DNA of 64,000 nt from Microcoleus sp. bin38.metabat.b11b12b14.051. GTDB lineage: Bacteria; Cyanobacteriota; Cyanobacteriia; Cyanobacteriales; Microcoleaceae. The translations under genes and the position numbers were made by a program. Below are positions 52,478 to 61,478 of the stretch, piece by piece (positions within the stretch are counted from its first letter, which is position 1; each line of letters opens with the position of its first letter). The DNA lies in NCBI RefSeq assembly GCF_013299165.1, contig NZ_JAAFKD010000018.1:80159-144158 (forward strand), in the 5' to 3' direction. The notes beneath the pieces were generated by a model. It was not told the DNA's origin. It saw only the letters and a list, made by a program, of their open reading frames with translations, and did not search any database.

Positions 52478-53239
52478 TTTAATTCTAATATCTGTATATT
52501 CTACTACTCTTTCGCTAATTCATAGTTGTTAGTTGTATTTTTAGCCGATGATCGATCGCTCTCTGTTTCGGCAAATTAGTTGCGCGATTGTCATTGCGAA
52601 AGTAAGTGAAGCAATTGCAGGGGCTTGAGATTAGTTCCCTCTGCTATCCCATCGCTTTGGAATCATGGGTATTGAGACTGACTATGACAAAAAGTATATT
52701 TAACCAGACTGCAATGCCTATTTTCAACGGACTTGCCAGAATTTAACTGTTGTGAAACCAGAACCCAAAGCCGCACCCTGACAAAACTCATAGGATTTTA
52801 GACTTCGACTTCGCGAGCGTCGAACGATTTTAGACTTCGACTTCGCTCAGTCGAACGATTTTAGACTTCGACTTCGCGAGCGTCGAACGATTTTAGATTG
52901 ATAATGCCTGATGACTACTATGGTTTGCAGCACTGCTGTGCAGTGGCGTTCTTTGTTGGAACTGGTATAGAACTATCTGTCGTTGCCGCTTGACTTTTGC
53001 TCTATCTATGGGGCTTTGCCACTAATGGGCGATCGACCTACTAAGACTGTCGCGCAAGTCACTTTTTTATTCCTTAATTATGCCGCAACCTTCTGCCTGT
53101 CGCAGCCTTCCGCCTTCAGACGACTAATGCTTAAATTTATTGGGATTCTGCAAAAGCCATCCATAACATCGTTTTAAACTACAATTGGTTGATTCCCGAC
53201 TAGCCCGATCGAACATTATAAGAATCGTAGAGAATTTAT
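52478..53239. other. Gene-free interval between dusB and pgi
   Basis: No intact gene or RNA is recognised. It contains the ACTTCGACTTCGCGAGCGTC repeat array (52794-52900). The final ~200 bp should include the pgi promoter. Divergent promoters are expected here because the flanking genes point away from each other. Confidence 0.55.
52794..52900. repeat. Tandem repeat, 32-bp unit with CTTCGACTTCGCGAGCGTCG
   Basis: Three full units start at 52794, 52826 and 52857, with a partial fourth at 52889. The middle unit reads CGCTCAGTCG where the others read CGCGAGCGTCG. Each unit contains a short inverted repeat (TTCGAC...GTCGAA). Confidence 0.9.
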
Positions 53240-54832
53240 ATGGACGCCGCAGCACTCTGGCAACGCTATCAAGACTGGCTTTACTATCACCAGGGATTGG
53301 GACTTTATCTCGATATCAGCCGCATGGGATTCGACAACGATGCGCTAACAGCACTGAAGCCCAAATTTGACAAAGCTTTCAAAGACATGACAGCTTTGGA
53401 AGCAGGTGCGATCGCCAATCCCGACGAACACCGCATGGTTGGTCACTACTGGCTGCGAAACCCCGATTTAGCTCCCACTCCAGAATTAAAACAAGAAATA
53501 GTCGCAGGCATATCACAAGTAGAAGAATTTGTCAAGAAAGTTCAAAACCGCGATATTAAACCGCCATTTGCTCCGCAATTTACCGATATTATCTCGATCG
53601 GCATTGGCGGTTCTGCCCTCGGCCCTCAATTCGTCGCCGAAGCCTTATCTCCAGACATTCCGCCCCTAGCAATTCATTTTATCGACAACACAGATCCCGC
53701 TGGGATCGATCGCATCCTCAACAAAATCAAAGACAAACTCAGCAGCACCTTAGTAATTACTATTTCCAAATCCGGCGGCACCCCCGAACCCCGCAACGGC
53801 ATGATCGAAGTTCAAAAAGCCTTCGCAGCCCAAAAACTCGACTTTGCCAAACAGGCAATTGCCATCACCGGCACAGACAGCCAACTAGACAAATTAGCCA
53901 AATCACAAGGCTGGATTACCAGCTTCCCCATGTCAGACTGGGTGGGAGGACGCACTTCGGAACTCTCAGCAGTAGGACTTTTGCCAGCAGCTTTACAAGG
54001 AATCGACATTCGAGCGATGCTCGATGGCGCTAAAGTCATGGACGAAGCTACCAGAATTCCCGACATTAAAAACAATCCCGCCGCCCTTTTAGCCATGTCC
54101 TGGTATGTTGCGTGCAACGGACGCGGCGAGAAAGACATGGTAGTTTTGCCTTACAAAGATTCCCTACTATTGTTCAGCCGCTATTTGCAGCAGCTAGTCA
54201 TGGAGTCGATCGGCAAAGAAAAAGATTTAGACGGCAAAACAGTTTATCAAGGAATAGCAGTCTACGGCAACAAAGGTAGCACCGACCAACACGCCTACGT
54301 CCAGCAACTACGAGAAGGCGTGCCGAATTTCTTCCTAACATTTATCGAAGTTTTGGAAGACAGACAAGGCATTTCTGCTGAAGTAGAAACAGGCGTCACC
54401 TCGGGAGATTATTTATCTGGTTTGTTGCAGGGAACTCGACAAGCTTTGTACGAAAATCACCGAGATTCAATCACCGTCACAATTCCCCAAGTCAACCCTC
54501 GGACAGTAGGAGCCTTAATCGCCCTCTATGAAAGAGCCGTAGGTTTTTACGGTTCCTTGGTGAATGTCAATGCGTATCACCAACCAGGGGTCGAAGCAGG
54601 CAAAAAAGCGGCCGCTGCTGTGTTGGAGTTGCAGCAACTGGTATTGGAAGCGATCAAAAATACTCAAACACCTCTGTCTGTAGCAGAAATAGCCAAAAAA
54701 GCAGGAAAGCCAGAGCAAATCGAGACAATTTACAAAACTCTGCGGCATTTGGCCGCCAATGGGCGTGGCGTAGCTTTGCAGGGAACATTAGCGCAGCCTG
54801 GTACTTTAACTGCAACTTATCAAGAGAATTAA
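53240..54832 (+). CDS. pgi: Glucose-6-phosphate isomerase
   Basis: 530 residues. Sugar-phosphate sites: [32 protein letters not shown], and the C-terminal catalytic [37 protein letters not shown] contains the family signature. Interconverts glucose-6-P and fructose-6-P in glycolysis, gluconeogenesis and the oxidative pentose phosphate route. It has the cyanobacterial form of the family with a C-terminal helical add-on ([20 protein letters not shown]). A clear terminator follows. Confidence 0.95.
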   Translation: MDAAALWQRYQDWLYYHQGLGLYLDISRMGFDNDALTALKPKFDKAFKDMTALEAGAIANPDEHRMVGHYWLRNPDLAPTPELKQEIVAGISQVEEFVKKVQNRDIKPPFAPQFTDIISIGIGGSALGPQFVAEALSPDIPPLAIHFIDNTDPAGIDRILNKIKDKLSSTLVITISKSGGTPEPRNGMIEVQKAFAAQKLDFAKQAIAITGTDSQLDKLAKSQGWITSFPMSDWVGGRTSELSAVGLLPAALQGIDIRAMLDGAKVMDEATRIPDIKNNPAALLAMSWYVACNGRGEKDMVVLPYKDSLLLFSRYLQQLVMESIGKEKDLDGKTVYQGIAVYGNKGSTDQHAYVQQLREGVPNFFLTFIEVLEDRQGISAEVETGVTSGDYLSGLLQGTRQALYENHRDSITVTIPQVNPRTVGALIALYERAVGFYGSLVNVNAYHQPGVEAGKKAAAAVLELQQLVLEAIKNTQTPLSVAEIAKKAGKPEQIETIYKTLRHLAANGRGVALQGTLAQPGTLTATYQEN

Positions 54833-54847
54833 ACAGTAGAATTAAAA

Positions 54848-54880
54848 ATTAAAAGTGACTAATTTCACTTTTAATTTTTC
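54848..54880 (+). terminator. Rho-independent-like terminator after pgi
   Basis: ATTAAAAGTGA pairs with TCACTTTTAAT (11 bp) followed by TTTTTC. It is AT-rich but positioned 16 bp after the stop codon. Confidence 0.75.
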
Positions 54881-54904
54881 ATGTTTAATTTTTAATGTCC
54901 GCCC

Positions 54905-55645
54905 ATGCCCTTGACGATTCTGGTTGCTGACGACGATTTCGCGACGCGCTTGTCGATTACCGACTATCTGGAAATTACTGGATACTCTGTAATCGCTGCT
55001 GAGAACGGCAAAGAAGCTTTAGGCTTGGTAGAGGAATATCAGCCCCATCTGATTGTCACCGACATTACAATGCCCGAGATGGATGGCTACGAATTTGTAC
55101 GCCGAGTTCGGACTCGTCCCGCTTTCCGCTTGCTACCGGTGATTTTTTTGACGGAACGGACGAGCACGCAGGAACGGATTCGCGGCTATCAGATGGGGTG
55201 CGACAATTATCTGGCTAAGCCTTTTGATCTCCCGGAATTGGGGGCGGTAATTCGCTCTTTGCTCGATCGCTACGCTCTAATTGCTCAATCACCGTCTCGT
55301 TCCCCCGAACTCAAACCGATGCCAGCAGAGGCAGGAATCATCACCAATGACAAGCCTGAAGCGGATTTTTCAACTCAAAAGCCAGAAACTGGGGATTCCC
55401 TACGGGATAGCTCCTTAGCGCGTGCATTTGGCAGCCGCGATGCTCCGACTTTGACGCAGCGAGAGCAAGAAGTGCTAGATTTGCTGACAGAAGGTCTTTC
55501 TAATATTCAAATCGGCGATCGGCTTCACCTTAGCCACCGAACCATCGAAAAGCACGTCAGTAGCTTGTTCAGAAAAACTGAAAGCAACAACCGCGCAGAA
55601 CTCGTGCGTTTTGCGATGGAACACCATTTGGTCGGTAATTGGTAA
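54905..55645 (+). CDS. NarL/LuxR-family response regulator
   Basis: 246 residues: receiver domain ~1-122 with acidic pair D10-D11, phospho-acceptor D53 (LIVTDITMPEMDG), T83 and K105 (NYLAKPF), then a LuxR-type helix-turn-helix ~182-243 (LTQREQEVLDLLTEGLSNIQ, HLSHRTIEKHVSSLFRKT). No histidine kinase is adjacent, so the signal is unknown. The linker is unusually long (123-181) and contains DSLRDSSLARA encoded by a palindromic repeat shared with the GHL10 gene. Confidence 0.92.
   Translation: MPLTILVADDDFATRLSITDYLEITGYSVIAAENGKEALGLVEEYQPHLIVTDITMPEMDGYEFVRRVRTRPAFRLLPVIFLTERTSTQERIRGYQMGCDNYLAKPFDLPELGAVIRSLLDRYALIAQSPSRSPELKPMPAEAGIITNDKPEADFSTQKPETGDSLRDSSLARAFGSRDAPTLTQREQEVLDLLTEGLSNIQIGDRLHLSHRTIEKHVSSLFRKTESNNRAELVRFAMEHHLVGNW
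55394..55427. repeat. GATTCCCTACGGGATAGC repeat inside the regulator linker
   Basis: Same 18-bp core as at 49185, translated in the same frame (DSLRDS). It lies in the linker between receiver and DNA-binding domains. Confidence 0.9.
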
Positions 55646-55739
55646 TTGGTAATTGGGAATTGGGCATAGGGCATCGGGCATCGGGCATGGATTATTTTGA
55701 TCAACCAATAACCAATAACCAATAACCAATAACAACTGA
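55640..55739. repeat. Simple repeats between convergent genes (GGTAATT, GGGCATC, CCAATAA)
   Basis: GGTAATT units, then GGGCATC units and, after a unique core, CCAATAA units in the opposite sense, so that the two ends can pair as a hairpin. Confidence 0.8.
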
Positions 55740-56201
55740 CTACTTGACATACTCCAACAAACCCTCGCAAGCATCCAGCAATAAATCAATTACTCGATCA
55801 AATCCCTCTGGGCCACCGTAGTAAGGATCGGGAACTTCCTTCAAGTCGTGCGCTCGGCAAAACTCGCACATCAAGCGCACTTTATCTTTATATTTTCCCG
55901 CAGTATCAACAGCAAGAATATTGCGATAATTGTCTTTATCCATCGCCAGAATCAAATCAAAATTTTCAAAATCTTGCCTCTGAAATTGGCGGGCTTCGCC
56001 TAGCAATTCAATCTTGCGCTTCTTTGCTGCCAAAGCCATGCGGCTATCAGGTGGGCTGCCAATGTGATAGCCACCAGTTCCCGCTGAATCGCAGGTGATG
56101 CGATCGCCCAAACCAGCTTTTTTGATTAAGTGATTCATAATATTTTCTGCTGAGGGCGATCGGCAGATATTTCCGAGGCAGACAAACAATAATTTAGTCA
56201 T
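55740..56201 (-). CDS. Low-molecular-weight protein-tyrosine phosphatase
   Basis: 153 residues. The phosphate-binding loop is at the N-terminus (LFVCLGNICRSPSAE, CX5R) and the general-acid Asp lies in VPDPYYGGPEGFD. It removes phosphate from protein tyrosines; cyanobacterial members have been linked to photosynthesis and exopolysaccharide control, but no partner is present here. The downstream partner is a simple-repeat zone and no kinase gene is nearby. Confidence 0.94.
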   Translation of the reverse strand: MTKLLFVCLGNICRSPSAENIMNHLIKKAGLGDRITCDSAGTGGYHIGSPPDSRMALAAKKRKIELLGEARQFQRQDFENFDLILAMDKDNYRNILAVDTAGKYKDKVRLMCEFCRAHDLKEVPDPYYGGPEGFDRVIDLLLDACEGLLEYVK

Positions 56202-56204
56202 TAG

Positions 56205-56331
56205 TTATTTGTTATTTGTTATTTGTTATTTGTTATTTGTTATTTGTTATTTGTTATTTGTTAACAGTCAACAGTCAACAGTCAACAGTTAACTGTTGAC
56301 TGTCAACTAACAACAGTCAACAGTCAACAGA
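56205..56331. repeat. TTATTTG heptamers and CAGTCAA heptamers
   Basis: About eight TTATTTG units followed by CAGTCAA units and an inverted TTGACTG stretch (56278-56306), ending directly at the ybaB stop codon. Confidence 0.9.
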
Positions 56332-56682
56332 TTAACCGAAACCGGGGAGATTGAGTCCACCGGTGAGTTCTTCCATTTTCTCCCGCATCGTTGCCGTAGA
56401 CTTAGTGTAAGCATCCAGCATCGCCACAGTGACGAGTTCAGAAACCACATCAGCACCTTCACCGATCGCATCGGGGGAAATTTCCACGCGGCGGGGTTCT
56501 TGGTTCCCGCTGAGAAAAACCTTAACCAAGCCGCCGCCGGCTGTTCCCTCAATTTCCATTACATCCAACTCTTCTTGAAGCTTTTTAGCTCCTTCTTGAA
56601 CCTGCTGAGCTTTTTTGAAAGCTTCAGTCAGTTCTTTCATTTTACCCAGGCCGAAGCCAAATCCTTGTCCTGATTTTGTCAT
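56332..56682 (-). CDS. YbaB/EbfC-family nucleoid-associated protein
   Basis: 116 residues from the ATG at 56682; a longer frame to 56802 covers repeat DNA and is not supported. Conserved parts: [40 protein letters not shown] and [20 protein letters not shown]. The Gly-rich start (GQGFGFGLG) is typical of cyanobacterial members. Small dimeric proteins that coat DNA and affect gene expression. It lies downstream of murB on the same strand with a long leader in between. Confidence 0.9.
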   Translation of the reverse strand: MTKSGQGFGFGLGKMKELTEAFKKAQQVQEGAKKLQEELDVMEIEGTAGGGLVKVFLSGNQEPRRVEISPDAIGEGADVVSELVTVAMLDAYTKSTATMREKMEELTGGLNLPGFG

Positions 56683-57118
56683 AAAAAGAAATACGGTAAG
56701 TGGGAAACTCGGCGACTTTAGTCCCGAGAGGGAAACGACCCGGGGGACTTTAGTCCCCGTGAACCCCCTTGCGGGGTTGGAGGGGTATGGTTGCCCCTCC
56801 AATGGAGATCTTGTGGTCTCCTTTCTCCCTTGCGGGGTAATGTTGGCCTCGACCTGGTTATAAAGGCTTGTTAGACCTGCAACACTGTTTCAGTGACTTT
56901 AAAACTGTTTAATTGCAGATGACAGAGCGAAAAACTGGCGTCGCATTCTCCGGTGTCGTGACCTAAATAACGGCTCCTCGCGATCGAGGGGTCTGGTCAG
57001 TACAGCTTGCTCGATTTCTCTTACAAGCTCAGTCCCTAAAGGGCTGAGTTACTGACAGTTACTTTGTGGTGGTGTGTGGGCTGACAGTCTGCCGTTGCCG
57101 CATTACTTCAATGATGCC
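56683..57118 (-). other. 436-bp leader-like interval between murB and ybaB with several hairpins
   Basis: Near ybaB, R1-related GGGACTAAAGTCCC pieces and a GGAGGGG...CCCCTCC palindrome (about 56700-56800). Further upstream CCTCGATCGCGAGG (about 56976-56990) and an imperfect CTCAGCCCTTTAGGGACTGA hairpin (about 57026-57046) stand out. The DNA is GC-balanced and not repeat-like between 56870 and 57060, so it may hold a structured RNA, but no known class was recognised. Confidence 0.45.
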
Positions 57119-58075
57119 TTAGGAGGGAAACTCTCCTAGTATTCTAACTTCTGGCTCCAACAACAGCGACCACCGCTGCTCGACTTGCTGTTGAACGTGG
57201 CGGATCACTTGAAAAATATCATTAGCCGTTGCTGACCCGCAGTTAAGAATAAAATTAGCATGGCGCTGGGCTACTTGTGCGCCGCCGATCTGATATCCCT
57301 TGAGTCCCGCTTGTTCGATCAGCCAACCCGCCGCCTTCGGGCTGGGGTTGCGGAAGACTGAGCCGCAGCTAGGCAGGTGGTAAGGTTGACTCGTCCGCCG
57401 CTGGCTGAAATTGTTGTTAGTTTCTGCCATGACTTGCGATCGATCGAATCCCGGCTGCAACTGGAACGTCGCTTCTGTTACCAGGCGATCGCCCCCTTGC
57501 AGCACCGAAGTCCGGTAACGATATCCTAAATCTTTTGGTGTGAGAATTTCCACCTTACCATTAGGAGATAGCAGGCGAGCGTTGACCAGAATATCAGCAG
57601 CACAGCCCCTGTGAGCCCCTGCATTCATCACCACAGCCCCTCCGACGGTGCCCGGTATGCCGACTGCCCATTCTAGACCTTTCCAGCCTCGTTTGGCAGC
57701 CAACCAAGCAAGGCGGGGAATTGACTCTCCCGCCCCGGCTGTAACTTGACCTGTTTCTGCATGAAAATTTACCTGTTTGAGGTAGCGAGTGGCGACAACC
57801 AACCCGGGTAAACCCCGATCGCTCACCAACAAATTAGAACCAGCACCCAGCAGAGTCACCGGTACCCCCTCATCGTGTGCCCAGGCAAAACTAGCTTGCA
57901 AAGCCTCCATGCTGCGGGGAGCAACGTACCACTGGGCCGGGCCACCGACTCGGAAGGAAGTCAGCCCCGCCAGCGCAACTTGAGAGTTAATTTTACAATC
58001 AGTTCCCCACAAAGAAACAGGAGAATACACTCGCCGATTTTCCTTAACAGAGGAGTCATTCGAGATAGTCACCAT
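57119..58075 (-). CDS. murB: UDP-N-acetylenolpyruvoylglucosamine reductase
   Basis: 318 residues. FAD-binding segments TSFRVGGPAQWYVAPRSMEA and TLLGAGSNLLVSDRGLPG, then GIPGTVGGAVVMNAGAH, and the catalytic Ser in SCGSVFRNPSPKAAGWLIEQ. It reduces the enolpyruvyl group to form UDP-MurNAc in peptidoglycan synthesis, cytoplasmic. murC lies 158 bp upstream on the same strand, so the two probably belong to one operon. Length is normal for a type-II/long N-terminal form in cyanobacteria. Confidence 0.95.
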   Translation of the reverse strand: MVTISNDSSVKENRRVYSPVSLWGTDCKINSQVALAGLTSFRVGGPAQWYVAPRSMEALQASFAWAHDEGVPVTLLGAGSNLLVSDRGLPGLVVATRYLKQVNFHAETGQVTAGAGESIPRLAWLAAKRGWKGLEWAVGIPGTVGGAVVMNAGAHRGCAADILVNARLLSPNGKVEILTPKDLGYRYRTSVLQGGDRLVTEATFQLQPGFDRSQVMAETNNNFSQRRTSQPYHLPSCGSVFRNPSPKAAGWLIEQAGLKGYQIGGAQVAQRHANFILNCGSATANDIFQVIRHVQQQVEQRWSLLLEPEVRILGEFPS

Positions 58076-58233
58076 CTTGAAAATCCTTAAAAATATCTTC
58101 TATTCCAGACTTGGTTGAAAATTCATTTACCTGTGGTTGTGCCGGTCGAACGGACAATTAGCCGAACAAAAGTATCGGTACAATCTGCACCGCCGTTATC
58201 TCGATCGACTCGGCACTCAGTCCCAAAGGCGAT

Positions 58234-59790
58234 CTAATCCGGGCGATCGGCTTGTTGGTAGAAAGCCATAACCTCTGGAATAATCTGATTCAGATTGCCT
58301 GCGCCCAAAAACAAAGCCAAATCTCCCGGTTGAAGGTTTTCGGTTAAAAACTTGGTGACAGACTCTAGGGAAGGGCAAAACTCAACGTCTCGGCCTTCTT
58401 TAGCAATCAAATCAGCAACCTGCTGCCCGGTAATCTCTCCTGAATTGGGTTCCCCAGCACTATAAATATCGCAAGTTACAACCAAATCTGCATCCCCAAA
58501 AGATTGAGCAAATTCTGGCAAAAATGTCAGAGTCCGGCTATAACGGTGCGGTTGAAAAATAGCAACTACTCTTCGAGATTTGGAATTCTTTTCGCTACCT
58601 TCGATCCGCAAGCGAGCAGCGGCCAAGGTAACGCGAATTTCGCTAGGGTGGTGGGCGTAATCGTCCACAAACAAGATGTCATTCTGAAAGCCCCGTACCT
58701 CAAAACGGCGGCGAGCGCCTTCAAACCCGGCAATCGCTTTGGCGATCGCCGAAAACTCCAACCCTAACAATCGACCCACTGCTACCGCAGCTAGTGCATT
58801 GCTGAGATTGTGTTTCCCCAGCAATTTCAACTCCATTTCCCCGAGCAAAGTTCCTCGCTCCGAAATTGCAGCCTTGGTACTTTCGGCTCCGTACTCTACC
58901 CCCGAGGCCGTGTAATCAGCATTGCTTTCGGGATGCAAGCTGTAGCTGACATTGGGAGCAAGGCAGTCTTTGACAATTTCGTCATCTATGCAGCCGACCA
59001 AAGTTTGACAGTTTTGGGCAAACACCTTAAATGTGTCTATTACCTGGTCTAGCGTATCGTAATGGTCTGGATGATCCAGTTCCACATTCGTCACTATGCC
59101 AATTTTGGCTATCAGGTTGACGAGAGAACCGTCGGATTCATCAGCCTCGGCAACTAAGTAAGGGCCTTCCCCTAAACGAGCATTGCCTTCCCAAGCATTT
59201 ACCTCGCCTCCTACTACGATCGTCGGGTCTAGACCTGCTGCCATCAGCATGAAGCCGATTAAGCTGCTAGTAGTAGTTTTGCCGTGAGTCCCCGCTACAG
59301 CTATGCTTTGGTAATCTTGAATTAAGGCTGCCAACACATCCGAGCGATGAAAAATCGGACAGCCCAAATCTAAAGCAGCTCGATATTCGGCATTTGCCGG
59401 GTGAATTGCCGTCGAGCATACAACTTGAGGCAATCCCGAAGTTGCCGTAGCGCCCGAACCGTTGCCGTTCAATTGCAGAGCTGCGGCTGTCGCCACGGAA
59501 GTTCCTACCGTACCAGCGACTGCCGAGGATGCGGCTTTTTCCGGCGCCCCGCGATCGGGACTGCTACCGTTGACCGTCGTTTGAAATACTTCAAAATTGC
59601 TGGCATCTTGATGCCAAAAAATGTGAGCTCCCATTTCTTGCAAGCGCTCGGTTATATGACTCGATTTAATGTCGGAGCCGTACACAGGCAACTTGCGTTT
59701 CGCTAGAATGTAGGCAAGGGCTGACATTCCAATCCCACCAATGCCGATGAAATGAAATGGTCTCCCGCTGAAATCAACAGAACTCGGCAT
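58234..59790 (-). CDS. murC: UDP-N-acetylmuramate-L-alanine ligase
   Basis: 518 residues. N-terminal nucleotide fold FHFIGIGGIGMSALAYILA, P-loop AVAGTHGKTTTSSLIGFML, ELDHPDHYDT and DDYAHHPSEIRVTLAAAR. It adds L-alanine to UDP-MurNAc. Compared with ordinary members it has a ~55-residue insertion (about 65-120) that is rich in Ala, Gly, Ser and Asn (AVAGTVGTSVATAAALQLNG), placed in the first domain between conserved strands and unlikely to touch the active site. murB follows on the same strand. Confidence 0.95.
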   Translation of the reverse strand: MPSSVDFSGRPFHFIGIGGIGMSALAYILAKRKLPVYGSDIKSSHITERLQEMGAHIFWHQDASNFEVFQTTVNGSSPDRGAPEKAASSAVAGTVGTSVATAAALQLNGNGSGATATSGLPQVVCSTAIHPANAEYRAALDLGCPIFHRSDVLAALIQDYQSIAVAGTHGKTTTSSLIGFMLMAAGLDPTIVVGGEVNAWEGNARLGEGPYLVAEADESDGSLVNLIAKIGIVTNVELDHPDHYDTLDQVIDTFKVFAQNCQTLVGCIDDEIVKDCLAPNVSYSLHPESNADYTASGVEYGAESTKAAISERGTLLGEMELKLLGKHNLSNALAAVAVGRLLGLEFSAIAKAIAGFEGARRRFEVRGFQNDILFVDDYAHHPSEIRVTLAAARLRIEGSEKNSKSRRVVAIFQPHRYSRTLTFLPEFAQSFGDADLVVTCDIYSAGEPNSGEITGQQVADLIAKEGRDVEFCPSLESVTKFLTENLQPGDLALFLGAGNLNQIIPEVMAFYQQADRPD

Positions 59791-59943
59791 CTTCGCTCCT
59801 CACACACCACGCCACGCCAATAACACGCGATATTATATCAAGAATTATTTTTTCAGGATACAGTTCGCTATAGATTTTTGTACACAATACTCTGCGCTTC
59901 CCTAAATTTCGGGATTTGTAGAGAGGTTTGTCTTGTATCCTAT

Positions 59944-60010
59944 TTGACATCCTCCCCGACCTAAAAGGTGCGGGGATTCCAAGAATCACTTCTTGGAACT
60001 TTCTGCTTCA
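59944..60010 (-). ncRNA. Putative omega/reRNA scaffold at the TnpB element right end
   Basis: Two consecutive hairpins (CCAAGA...TCTTGG at 59979-59996 and CCCCG...CGGGG at 59954-59975) overlap the 3' end of tnpB and the right end. In studied systems this region gives the scaffold of the guide RNA, with the guide read from the flank beyond about 59944. The 5' limit is not determined here. Confidence 0.55.
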
Positions 60011-61158
60011 AAGCAACTGCCATCAGACTTATGCCTATCCGGTCTTACGTTCGCTCCACAGACTTTCACCGCAAGCCCTGCGGCAAGAATATTCTGAGCC
60101 GCATTGATATCTCGATCGTGGTGCGTTCCACACTGCGGGCAATCCCATTCACGGATGTTCAAAGGCAACTTTTCTACAATGTGACCGCAAGGCCCGCATC
60201 GCTTAGAACTCGGAAACCATCGGTCAATCTTAATCAGAGTGCGATCGTACCACTCGCACTTGTATTCAAGTTGTCTGACCAATTCACGCCAACTCGCATC
60301 ACTGATAGAAAGGGACAGCTTCCGATTCTTGACCATATTCTTCACAGCCAAATCCTCGACGGCGATGGTTTGGTTTTCACGCACCAATCGAGTTGTCAAC
60401 TTGTGAAGGAAATCTTTTCTGGCATCGCTAATTTTTCCATGGACTTTAGCGACTTTAATCCAGGCTTTGTATCGGTTTTTAGACCCTTTCTGCTTACGGC
60501 TCAAGGCTTTCTGAGCTTTTTTGAGTTGAGCGCGTTTTGCTCCAAAGCCTTTGGGGTTAGCAATTTTTTCGCCCGTGGAGAGAGCAATTAAGCTTGTGAT
60601 ACCCAAATCAATCCCAACTTGATTCGGAGATTTTGGCAATGGATCAATTGCAATATCCACCAACAAAGATATTGTCCATCTACCAGCGGACGATAGCTTT
60701 ACCGTGACGCTGGAAGGAATCGCCCTAGAGGGCAATGCTCGACTCCAGCGGATCTTGAGTGGTTCAAAACACTTAGCCAAGTAGACTTGACCATCTTTGA
60801 ATTTAAACGCAGACTTGGTAAACTCTGCGCTTCCCCCATTCCGCTTCTTTTTGAAGTTGGGATACTGCGCCCTACCTTCAAAAAAATTAGAGAACGCCTT
60901 TTGGAGATGTCGCAATCCTTGCTGCAATGGAACACAGCTAACTTTATTCAGAAAGTCGAGTCCCTCTTCTTTCTTCCATTCCGTCAACATTGCCGAGGTA
61001 TCGCTGTAGCCGACTCGTTTCTTGTCGTTATACCAAGCTTCGGTTCTGACAGCCAAAGCACGGTTGTAGACAAGACGAGTACAGCCCATCGTTCTCCGCA
61101 GCAAGGTTTCCTGCGACTGAGTTGGATAGAAACGGTACTTGAAGGCTTTCTGTGTCAT
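59986..61158 (-). CDS. tnpB: TnpB RNA-guided DNA endonuclease
   Basis: 390 residues. The split RuvC-like nuclease has D184 (VGIDLGIT), E269 (IAVEDLAVKNM) and D350 (HHDRDINAA); a zinc finger CGPC...CPQC lies at 321-343. All catalytic residues are kept, so it looks active. TnpB proteins use an RNA derived from the element's right end to cut matching DNA next to a short motif. The start ATG is at 61158 after a left-end region with an AT-rich promoter-like stretch. The C-terminal tail after D350 is short and basic. Confidence 0.93.
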   Translation of the reverse strand: MTQKAFKYRFYPTQSQETLLRRTMGCTRLVYNRALAVRTEAWYNDKKRVGYSDTSAMLTEWKKEEGLDFLNKVSCVPLQQGLRHLQKAFSNFFEGRAQYPNFKKKRNGGSAEFTKSAFKFKDGQVYLAKCFEPLKIRWSRALPSRAIPSSVTVKLSSAGRWTISLLVDIAIDPLPKSPNQVGIDLGITSLIALSTGEKIANPKGFGAKRAQLKKAQKALSRKQKGSKNRYKAWIKVAKVHGKISDARKDFLHKLTTRLVRENQTIAVEDLAVKNMVKNRKLSLSISDASWRELVRQLEYKCEWYDRTLIKIDRWFPSSKRCGPCGHIVEKLPLNIREWDCPQCGTHHDRDINAAQNILAAGLAVKVCGANVRPDRHKSDGSCFEAESSKK

Positions 61159-61478
61159 AGCTCACATTTTAGCAATTATTCTGTAAAATTGTTAGCTCGA
61201 AGAGTAAAGCCGTCCTTTAAGGACGGGGTTTCTACCCACTATTTCTATTGACTTAGTACCGAGTCGATTTCCGGAACGGTCACAACTATAAAATTGCAGG
61301 TTAGAGAGGATGGGGTTTGGGGTCTGGGGCAACAGACTGATTTTGGGCGATCGCATATTCCTGTATGATTTTTTTCCATCCCCTTGCTGTGCTGGGATAC
61401 CGCAGCGTATTCCCCACGATATTTTTACGCCCGATGTGGGGTGAAACCCACAAAGATTTACCAAGACTACCACTTTGT

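Larger units (their letters stand above)
59944..61243 (-). mobile_element. Solo-TnpB IS200/IS605-type element (IS1341-like)
   Basis: A tnpB gene bracketed by the hairpin ends typical of IS605-group elements and no tnpA. On the gene's strand the left end carries a CCGTCCTTTAAGGACGG palindrome (61210-61226); the right end has CCCCGCACCTTTTAGGTCGG with GGAGGATGTCAA finishing at about 59944 and a second hairpin (59979-59996) overlapping the tnpB 3' end. It sits between murC and nadD. Boundaries are estimated from end-like sequences; without tnpA it would need a helper transposase. Confidence 0.85.

Noticed and set aside
56683-56802. N-terminal extension of YbaB
   Set aside because: It is translated from R1-related and GGGG-type repeat DNA; the family N-terminus begins at the ATG at 56682.
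56870-57060. Group II intron domain V or tmRNA-like sequence in the ybaB leader
   Set aside because: GGAGCCG resembles part of domain V, but the paired GAAA-loop hairpin and any maturase are absent; no tmRNA or RNase P signature was found either.
59797-59830. CTCCTCACACACCACGCC on the plus strand, resembling the core of the cyanobacterial Yfr1 RNA
   Set aside because: It is the complement of the murC ribosome-binding region (GAGGAG), and the flanking stem-loops and U-run of Yfr1 are missing.
59968-60591. Long open frame antisense to tnpB
   Set aside because: Composition and overlap show it is a shadow of tnpB, whose motifs are unambiguous.
61365-61478. N-terminal extension of NadD
   Set aside because: Family members start at or just before the ILGGTFDPVH strand; the extension is non-conserved intergenic DNA.
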